Below are positions 1 to 7,900 of a DNA stretch of 64,000 nucleotides, piece after piece; positions within the stretch are counted from its first letter, which is position 1; every line of letters begins with the position of its first letter. Origin of the DNA: Cognatundibacterium rivi (GTDB lineage: Bacteria; Pseudomonadota; Gammaproteobacteria; Burkholderiales; Burkholderiaceae_D); NCBI RefSeq assembly GCF_018139565.1, contig NZ_JAGSPK010000001.1, positions 124,001 through 188,000 of the forward strand, given 5' to 3'. Made by a program: the position numbers and the translations under genes. The notes under the pieces were generated by a model. It saw nothing but the letters and a program-made list of their open reading frames with translations. It had not been told where the DNA came from and did not search any database.

Positions 1-2
1 AG

Positions 3-758
3 GTGCTGGGTGCGGCAGTGACCGCGCAACCTGATGCGAAATCTGTCGACAAACTTCAGACCTTTAATCTTGCTGAAAAGATTGCAGATTTGCAAAATGT
101 CTTTGTCGCTTCCAAAGGGCCGAAATTACTAGTCATTTTGCAAGGAATGGATACTTCCGGGAAAGATGGCACAGTCAAAGGCGTATTCGGACAGATTAAT
201 CCGCTGGGTGCGAGAACGGTGGCATTTAAAGCACCGAGTCAGGCCGAAAAAGACCGTGACTATTTGTGGCGCATACATCAGGAGGTTCCGGCGAAAGGTG
301 AAATTGTCATTTTTAACCGCAGTCACTATGAAGACGTGTTGATCAGCAAGGTGCACGGCTGGATTGATGACGCAGAATGTGTCAGACGCTATGCGCATAT
401 CCGGGACTTTGAACGCATGCTTGCAGAGACGGGAACGATCATTCTGAAGTTTTTTTTGCACATCTCTAAAGCGGAACAAAAGCGCAGATTGGAAGAACGC
501 TTGGCTGATCCTGACAAGCACTGGAAGTTTGACATGCAGGATCTGGCTGAACGCAAGTACTGGGACGCCTATCAGCGTGCTTACGAAACAGCAATCTGTG
601 CCACTGATAGTGAAACTGCGCCCTGGTACGTCATTCCTTCTGATTCCAAGACGCAGCGTAATCTGGCTATCGCCAGTATTGTTCTGGAAAAACTGGAAAG
701 TATGAAACTCAAATTTCCACCGGCTAATCCGGATTACGCAAAAATTAAGGTCGAATAA
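3..758 (+). CDS. ppk2: PPK2-family polyphosphate kinase, 5' end probably outside the window
   Basis: Phosphotransferase that uses polyphosphate to phosphorylate nucleotides (or the reverse) in the cytoplasm. The P-loop GMDTSGKDG lies near residue 50, followed by the family motif FNRSHYEDV near residue 104 and the lid-region RLADPDKHWKF near residue 172. The core PPK2 fold is complete, but the frame is open to the window edge and the only start available is a GTG at the third base, so some N-terminal residues are probably missing. Whether AMP, ADP or both are used cannot be read from this alone. It runs in the same direction as hemE but is separated by 437 bp, so it is probably not in an operon with it. 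Confidence 0.9.
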   Translation: MLGAAVTAQPDAKSVDKLQTFNLAEKIADLQNVFVASKGPKLLVILQGMDTSGKDGTVKGVFGQINPLGARTVAFKAPSQAEKDRDYLWRIHQEVPAKGEIVIFNRSHYEDVLISKVHGWIDDAECVRRYAHIRDFERMLAETGTIILKFFLHISKAEQKRRLEERLADPDKHWKFDMQDLAERKYWDAYQRAYETAICATDSETAPWYVIPSDSKTQRNLAIASIVLEKLESMKLKFPPANPDYAKIKVE

Positions 759-1195
759 TCCATGCCAGGGTAATAACTTCCTTTTGCTCTGAACCCAGAA
801 AAACAAGCGTAGCAACGAGCTGGAATGCATGCAGTGTACGGGGAAGTAATTATTTTAAAATCTCGTTGACAAGCGGACTTATGCACAAGCTATTAGAAAC
901 ATGTTTTCGAAGAAATTTTTCTTTATAGCAAGCGATTAAAAATAAATTCAATGAAATCAATAGGTTGAAGGCATATTTTGTTAACTGTATTTAACAATCA
1001 AAGCTAAATACTAAAATAGATAAAGCTATCCACAAAGTTATCCACAATTTATATTCATGGTATTACGCTCCTGTTGAGTCAATTGCGCAAGATCAGATGC
1101 CGTTCGATGCAGCTTAGGCGATAATGTAAGCTATTCCGAGATTTGCAATGTTTTCCGCATCTTCACAAAATTAAAACAGTGTTCTGAAAGTCAAC
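759..1195. promoter_or_regulatory. AT-rich gap with DnaA boxes upstream of hemE
   Basis: This 437-bp gap has no convincing gene. It holds two exact matches to the DnaA box TTATNCACA: TTATGCACA at 879-887 and TTATCCACA at 1038-1046. A one-mismatch box, CTATCCACA, sits at 1026-1034, so two boxes are arranged in tandem 12 bp apart. The stretch 840-1030 is strongly AT-rich. The boxes are seen directly; their role in initiation, DnaA titration or control of hemE is inference. Confidence 0.6.
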
Positions 1196-2287
1196 ATGTC
1201 CCACAATTTTGCTCCACTCAAAAACGATACCTTCATCAAAGCTCTGCTGCGCCAGGAGACTGAATATACGCCATTGTGGCTGATGCGCCAGGCGGGACGC
1301 TATCTGCCTGAATACCGCGCTACGCGCAAAGGCGCAGGTTCGTTTATGAGTCTGGCAAAGAATCCACAGTTCGCGACGGAAGTCACTTTGCAGCCGATAG
1401 ATCGCTTTGCGTTGGATGCGGCTATCCTGTTTTCCGATATCCTGACCGTACCGGACGCGATGGGGCTGGGTCTTTATTTTGAAGAGGGCGAGGGACCGAA
1501 ATTTGAACGGCCTTTAAAAGAAGAAAAAGACGTTCTGGCATTAAAAGTCCCTGAAGAAGGTAGCCTGCAATATGTATTTGATGCCGTGACGCAGATCCGC
1601 ACCGCGCTTGATGGTCGCGTGCCACTGATAGGCTTCTCGGGCAGCCCGTGGACACTGGCTTGCTACATGGTGGAAGGGCAGGGCTCACGTGAGTTCCACA
1701 CGGTAAAAACCATGCTGTATAAGCGCCCTGATCTGATGCACCACATTTTGCGGGTCAACGCGGATGCGGTTGCCAGCTATTTAAACGCACAAATCGATGC
1801 CGGGGCGCAGGCAGTGATGATTTTCGATAGCTGGGGCGGCGCGTTGGCGGATGCAGCTTATCAGGAGTTCTCGCTGAGCTACATGCAGGACATCGTCAAT
1901 AAATTGCAAAAAGAAAAAGATGGAAAACGTATCCCGGCTATTGTCTTTACCAAGGGTGGTGGCTTGTGGCTGGAAAAGATTGCAGCCATCGGTGCGGATG
2001 CTGTTGGTCTGGATTGGACCGTCAATCTTGGACAAGCGCGCGCCCGGGTCGGTGATAAAGTCGCGCTGCAGGGCAATCTTGATCCCGCGATTTTATTTGC
2101 GGAACCAGAGCAAATTCGTCAGCAGGTGATACAAACACTGGATAGTTACGGTACCCCTGCGGTGGGTCACGGGCATGTATTTAATCTTGGCCATGGAATT
2201 TCACAATTTACCTCACCGGATTCCGTGAGTGTCCTGGTCGATACTGTGCACGAATACAGTCGTAGCCAGCGCCAAAAAGTAGCATAA
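1196..2287 (+). CDS. hemE: uroporphyrinogen decarboxylase
   Basis: Removes four acetate carboxyl groups from uroporphyrinogen III to give coproporphyrinogen III in heme synthesis; a soluble cytoplasmic enzyme. At 363 residues it has the usual length. The N-terminal signature [13 protein letters not shown] (near residue 28) and the second signature [13 protein letters not shown] (near 150) are intact, as is the C-terminal [12 protein letters not shown]. It starts at an ATG with no strong Shine-Dalgarno and ends before a hairpin terminator. Its position directly before priA is typical of beta-proteobacteria. Both flanking gaps carry DnaA boxes. Confidence 0.97.
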   Translation: MSHNFAPLKNDTFIKALLRQETEYTPLWLMRQAGRYLPEYRATRKGAGSFMSLAKNPQFATEVTLQPIDRFALDAAILFSDILTVPDAMGLGLYFEEGEGPKFERPLKEEKDVLALKVPEEGSLQYVFDAVTQIRTALDGRVPLIGFSGSPWTLACYMVEGQGSREFHTVKTMLYKRPDLMHHILRVNADAVASYLNAQIDAGAQAVMIFDSWGGALADAAYQEFSLSYMQDIVNKLQKEKDGKRIPAIVFTKGGGLWLEKIAAIGADAVGLDWTVNLGQARARVGDKVALQGNLDPAILFAEPEQIRQQVIQTLDSYGTPAVGHGHVFNLGHGISQFTSPDSVSVLVDTVHEYSRSQRQKVA

Positions 2288-2354
2288 GTGCTGGATCTTG
2301 ATACTCAGATTTTGACTTTGCACTTCGAATAGGCATAACAAAATGGATAGAAAA

Positions 2355-2396
2355 GCAGGCATTTAAAACGTCAATCAATTGACGTTGCCTGTTTTT
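2355..2396 (+). terminator. rho-independent terminator after hemE
   Basis: A two-part stem: CAGGCA (2356-2361) pairs with TGCCTG (2386-2391), enclosing AACGTCAAT (2367-2375) paired with ATTGACGTT (2378-2386 region), followed by a T run. It lies 70 bp downstream of the hemE stop. Confidence 0.7.
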
Positions 2397-2780
2397 GCTG
2401 ATCAGCCCAGCATGTTGCTTTGCAAAACCTTGTATACATGCCCTTTTCAAGCCCAAAAACGATGGAAAACCAAGCCGTATAACGAGATATTGTGTAAAGA
2501 CAAGCATAATTTATCTTACTTATGCACAAATTCAGGGCAATTGAAAAAAACTTTAAAAAATATTTTTAAGTAAGCAAATGATTTTCCTAACTCATTGATT
2601 TTAAATGATAAATTAATTTGCCTTCAGAATAAGCATTCTGTTGAAACCCGCGTAAACCTTAGCAAAAAGCGATGTCAATAGACCTTTACCCACAAAGTTA
2701 TTCACAGAAATTGTGGATAACTGGCAAACTACTCATAAAATCAATGCTTAACGTTATTTTTTACGACAAAAACTAGACAC
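2397..2780. promoter_or_regulatory. AT-rich gap with DnaA boxes between hemE and priA (origin-like)
   Basis: No gene is visible. Exact DnaA boxes occur at 2520-2528 (TTATGCACA), 2698-2706 (TTATTCACA) and, on the other strand, 2712-2720 (TTATCCACA); a one-mismatch site TTACCCACA is at 2686-2694. Three sites thus fall within 35 bp, in mixed orientation. Between them lies a very AT-rich stretch (about 2528-2640) that could unwind easily. This is the layout of a replication origin or a DnaA-binding locus. The priA promoter must also lie here. Confidence 0.6.
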
Positions 2781-4817
2781 GTGAACGCCATTTTCCTGCG
2801 TGTCGCGTTAGATACACCGCTTGACACTTTCTTTGATTACCGCTGGGTTTCCTCGTCAGAAGAGACGAATGCATACGAGCCGCCACGCGTAGGGCAATTG
2901 GTATTGGTACCGTTTGGTCGCCAGGAAATCGTGGGCATTATTGTTGATATAGTAGAAACAACAACAGTGCCCGCAGATAAGTTGCGCGATGTGATCGCTG
3001 TACGCGATGCGCTTCCTGCTTTGAACGCTGAATGGCTGGCGTTGATTAAGTTTGCGGCAGACTATTATCAGCGCCCTCTGGGTGAAGTCGCATTACCCGC
3101 CTTACCTAAAAATTTAAAAGTCGCCAAAACCGTTTCTCTGGACAGGGCGCTGAAGAAATTAGGTAAATTATCTCTTTCGCAAGATGCCACTGTGCAAGCC
3201 GCTCCGGCACTCAATGCTGAGCAACAGGCGGCAGTCAACGCAATAACTCAGACCCGGAAATTCACTCCTTATCTCTTGTTTGGCGTCACAGGAAGCGGAA
3301 AAACAGAGGTGTACCTGCAGTCTGCCGCCAAAATTCTCGCGGAGTCGGCAACTGGGCAGATATTGATTCTGGTACCGGAAATTAATCTGACACCGCAATT
3401 TGAGGCGCGCATACGCGATCGCTTTCCCGGCTTACACTTGTCAACCTTGCATAGTGGTATGGCCGAGGGCGAACGTTTGCTCCACTGGCTGGCGGCGCAT
3501 CAGGGACAGGCTCGCATCGTATTAGGGACGCGTTTGGCAATGCTGGCGTCAATGCCCGATTTAAGACTGATCATCGTTGATGAAGAGCACGATCCGTCAT
3601 ATAAGCAACAGGAAGGCTTGCGTTATTCCGCGCGTGATCTGGCGATCTGGCGCGCACATCAATTGCGGATCCCGGTTGTGCTCGGGTCGGCGACACCATC
3701 TCTGGAGAGCTGGCATGGCGCACAAAGCAGACGCTATCGCTTGTTAGAGTTGCATGAGCGTGCGGTCAAAGATGCGGTGTTACCGGTTGTTAAAATCGTC
3801 AATCTGGAGCGGGAAAAACCCAGTGAAGGTTTAACTCCGCGATTAATTTCCGCGATACGTCGGCGTTTAGAGAAGGGTGAGCAGTCACTACTATTTCTGA
3901 ATCGGCGCGGCTATGCACCAGTTCTGGCCTGTGATGCCTGTGGCTGGATCAGCAATTGCACGCGTTGTACCGCCAATCTGGTGTTGCACAAAGGTGATCA
4001 TCGTTTGCGTTGTCATCACTGTGGGCTGGAGCAACGTATCCCGCGTTCTTGCCCGACGTGTGGCAATATTGATTTACAACCGCTGGGTCGCGGCACGCAA
4101 AGACTGGAAGAAACGCTGGCAAACATTTTCCCGGAAGCAAGGGTATTTCGCATCGATGCTGATTCGACCCGTCTGAAAGGCAGTGCAGCCGCCGCCTTTG
4201 AACGCGTCCACGATGGCGAGGTCGATATTCTGATCGGAACGCAGATGGTTGCGAAGGGACACGACTTCAAGCGCCTGACCCTGGTCGCAGCATTGAATCC
4301 GGACGCCGCTTTGTTTTCCCAGGATTATCGCGCCAGCGAGCGCTTGTTTGCACAACTGATGCAAGTATCGGGGCGCGCCGGCAGAACTGCGCAGAAAGAG
4401 GGCGGCAGTATCTCTGAGGTGCTGGTTCAGACCCGTTACCCTGATCATCCTTTGTATCACGCGTTGATGGCGCACAACTATCAGAGTTTCGCGACCGATT
4501 TATTGCAGGAACGCCAGCAGGCGCAACTGCCGCCGTTTATGTATCAGGCTTTGTTACGTGCAGAGGCGCGGGAATTAGTGACGGCGATAGAATTTTTGCA
4601 GCAGGCTGCAAGTTGTACCTTACATACCGGCATCACGATCAATGATCCGATTCCCATGACCATGACCAGAGTCGCGAATGTCGATCGGGCGCAATTATTG
4701 GTTGAATCGGTCTCGCGCCCGGCATTGCAGGCGTTCGTTAAAGAATGGATAGCGACTTTGCGGGCAATGAAGAGCCGCGTGAAGTGGTCGGTAGAAATTG
4801 ATCCTGTGGATATCTGA
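2781..4817 (+). CDS. priA: primosomal protein N', replication-restart helicase
   Basis: Recognises stalled forks and reloads the replisome; a 3'-to-5' superfamily 2 helicase. The 678 residues hold an N-terminal DNA-binding region, Walker A GVTGSGKTEVYL near residue 170, a DEEHD box near 268, and a zinc-binding segment at about 383-425 with the paired cysteines CDACGW, CTRC, CHHCG and CPTCG. The C-terminal helicase motif QVSGRAGR is intact. Translation starts at a GTG just inside the AT-rich gap; no strong ribosome site is visible. It ends before a bidirectional terminator shared with the convergent autotransporter gene. Confidence 0.97.
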   Translation: MNAIFLRVALDTPLDTFFDYRWVSSSEETNAYEPPRVGQLVLVPFGRQEIVGIIVDIVETTTVPADKLRDVIAVRDALPALNAEWLALIKFAADYYQRPLGEVALPALPKNLKVAKTVSLDRALKKLGKLSLSQDATVQAAPALNAEQQAAVNAITQTRKFTPYLLFGVTGSGKTEVYLQSAAKILAESATGQILILVPEINLTPQFEARIRDRFPGLHLSTLHSGMAEGERLLHWLAAHQGQARIVLGTRLAMLASMPDLRLIIVDEEHDPSYKQQEGLRYSARDLAIWRAHQLRIPVVLGSATPSLESWHGAQSRRYRLLELHERAVKDAVLPVVKIVNLEREKPSEGLTPRLISAIRRRLEKGEQSLLFLNRRGYAPVLACDACGWISNCTRCTANLVLHKGDHRLRCHHCGLEQRIPRSCPTCGNIDLQPLGRGTQRLEETLANIFPEARVFRIDADSTRLKGSAAAAFERVHDGEVDILIGTQMVAKGHDFKRLTLVAALNPDAALFSQDYRASERLFAQLMQVSGRAGRTAQKEGGSISEVLVQTRYPDHPLYHALMAHNYQSFATDLLQERQQAQLPPFMYQALLRAEARELVTAIEFLQQAASCTLHTGITINDPIPMTMTRVANVDRAQLLVESVSRPALQAFVKEWIATLRAMKSRVKWSVEIDPVDI

Positions 4818-4913
4818 AGCGGACTTTCCCCGACGATGATGCGATTGAAAATCGATCGCCAGTGTTTCATCAGATTACCGCTGAGCAGGCGTTCATGTTC
4901 AGCCGCCACAAAG

Positions 4914-4946
4914 AAAAAGCCCCCGTTATTGCTAACGGGGGCTTTT
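4914..4946. terminator. bidirectional terminator between priA and the autotransporter gene
   Basis: Stem AGCCCCCGTTA (4918-4928) and TAACGGGGGCT (4933-4943) with a TTGC loop, A run on the left and T run on the right. It lies between two convergent genes and can serve both. Confidence 0.9.
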
Positions 4947-4972
4947 ATTTAAAATACGCTTAACTCAATGCA

Positions 4973-7900
4973 TCAGAAGCCGAAGCGTAAATCCAGTCGG
5001 AAGCTGTTGTTACGATAAGCGTTTGCGCCCATCGAACCCAGCCACGCGAAGTTTGCCTGGAAACCCCGGCGGTTTTTGAAATTCAGCCCTAATCCTAAAG
5101 ACTGAACATCTTCCGGAATACCTGTCACGATCGCGTTATACGTTGGACCATTCACGCCCATGTCAGTGTAGTACACGGCTTGATTCACATCGCCGCTGGT
5201 ACGGTGTGACAGTTGCAGCTTCAGTGAAGGCGTTACCTGACCGCTGGCAAAGAAATAGTCTTTAAAGATATCCAGGCCACCAGTGACGGTGGAATTGGTA
5301 AAGCTGCTATCTTTAAAGGTTAATGCCATCGGACTGCCTTGTTCTGAATAGCTGTCCAGTTTTACATTGATCACATCAACGCGGCCAAACGGATGCACAC
5401 GGAACTGTTGCAGAATCAATTCGCGTGTCAGGCTAAGTGAACCGTAAATGACCTTACCTTTGCGGTCACCAGACAACATGACATTATTGTCACCGTCCCA
5501 ACGGCGATTGTCGTAGCTCACATGACCGGCACCAAGTACGCCATCAATAAACCAATGTTTCTCTGGTTTGTAAGTTGCATACAGCGAGCCAGACCATTGT
5601 TTTGCTTTACTTTCACTACCAAGATTATCAAAAGTAGCGTTGTCTTTAGCGTAGCCTAACGAGCCACCGGCAATCAACTTAGAATTGACCATTACGTCCA
5701 TACCCAGCGTTAAACCTGCACTGGAGAATTTAGTACGAGAGCCATCCTGTGCATCCAGAGAGCCGACGTCGATATTACCCGCAGTCCAGAAACCTGCCGG
5801 CATACCGGCAATCCGTGGAACATCATCGCTGATGACCGGTTCCTGATCTGCTTCCTCGTCTTTCGCAATGCGTTTTTCTTTCTGATGGGCCGTACCGTCC
5901 TGAGCAAATGGCGCTCTTGCGCGGCGTTGATTTTCCGCAGTTTTCACTGTTCCGAATTCTCCGGCAAGAACATCTTTCTCTTGAGTGCCACTGAAATTAT
6001 CCAGAATTTTTCCACCGACCAGGCGCAAAGTATCCAGATACGGCACATTCAGACCCGCCCCGAAACGGTTACGGATATTAAAGTCACTATGCAGAATCTG
6101 TACGTGGTTATAGATGTTGCTCATCTGAGCCACAGTAAAGCGTTGTGTTGTCGTTGCTTGCGAAACGATATTTTGTTTCACCAGCGGATTGCTTACCGGA
6201 TCAGGTCGGGCATTGACGTTCACAACAATGGCACCACTGGTGGAGCTGGCCAGATTGGCATCACCAGAATACACCACGGTCAGATTGTGGCTGCCGACGG
6301 CGAGAGTACTGGTCGTCAGACTTGCAGCGCCCGCACTGAGATTCACTTTCGCGATCAGAGTCGTGCCATCCATAAAACTGGCGGTTCCCGTTGCCGCGCC
6401 TGGATTAACCGTCGCGGTCAGATTAACGCTTTGTCCTAACATAGGATTCAGCGAGGAACTGGCCAGCGTGACGCTGGATGTCGCCATACTCAGTATCTGG
6501 ATACTGACCGTTGCCGTTGCTGCACTGTAGTTGGCATCTGCTGCCTTAGTCACTGTGACGACGCAGGTTTCTGCAACACTGCCTGCAGTAACCACATTGC
6601 CAGCGACTGAGCAAGTACCCGTTGTGACTGCAGTACTGATGGCGCCGGTACCAGAGCCGCCAGTTGTGGTCAGTGTTGCTGTACCTGTCACCTTAAAGAT
6701 GCTTGATTTATCGCTGACGACTCTGAGTGTCGCTTGCGCATTTTTACCAACCGTCAGCACGTAAGTCTGCGTTGCCTGAGCATTCACCCCTGCGACTGCT
6801 GCTTGCGTCGCCGTGATCGTACTCGTACCGGCGCTGACAGTAGTGATTGCGCCATTTGCACTCACGGTAGCCACGGCAGTGTTTGAACTGCTGTAACTGA
6901 TCGCTCCGTAACTACCACCCGTCAGGGTTGATGTTGCAGGATTAGTCAGCGTACCTCCCATCACGACCGTTGCTGCATTTGGTGTGGTGAAACTCAGGAT
7001 ACCAACCGGCAGAGGTGCAACTGTCAGTGTATAGGTTTGTGTCGCCTGGTCGTTCACACCAGGCACAGCAGCTTGCGTTGCCGTTATGGTGCTTGAGCCG
7101 GGGCTGACCGGTGTCACGACACCGGCCGCATTCACCGTTGCCACTGCATTATTCGAACTGCTGTAACTGATGGCACCAAAGCCGCCACCGCTCAAAGTTG
7201 AGGTTGCAACGTTTGTGAAGCTCGAACCCATCGTGACGAGTGCTGCGCCCGGTTTGGCAAACGTCAGCACGCCAACTGGCAAAGGACTGATGGTGAACGA
7301 TTGAGTCGCCGTTGCCGCTGCTGCGAAGTTCGTGTTACCAGCTTGATTAACATTGATGGTACAGACACCCGCAGAGATAGAGGACACAACACCTCCCGGG
7401 GTTACTGAGCAAACACCGGGTGTTGATGATGTGAATGTGACCGTTAAACCGGAAGAGGCGCTGGCTGTCAACGTCAATGCCGTACCGAGAGTCTGTGTAC
7501 CGGGATTGCCAAACGTGATGGTCTGAGGTGCTTTTGGCGTGACTGCGGTAGATGCCGTCGATGCCGCGCCAGTACCTGCCAGATTGGTTGCCGTCACTGT
7601 GAAAGTGTATGGCGTTCCGTTTGTCAGGCCAGTGACGACCAATGGGCTGGTCGCACCGCTAACAGACGCACCACCGGGGCTCGCAGTGACCGTGTAACCT
7701 GTGATCGCGCTACCACCATTAAATACCGGTGCAGTAAAGGCGACAGACACTTGGGCGGCTCCGGCAGTGCCTACGGCACCGGTAGGCGCACCAGGTACAA
7801 CAGGATTTACGGCAAATGTTCTGCTGATCGTCGTTGCTACCCCATAAGTGCCATCTCCGGCCTGATCCGCATTAATTATACAAGTGCCAGTCGTGACGAA

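Noticed and set aside
129-830. Antisense frame opposite the PPK2 gene
   Set aside because: It mirrors the well-supported PPK2 coding frame and has no recognisable domain.
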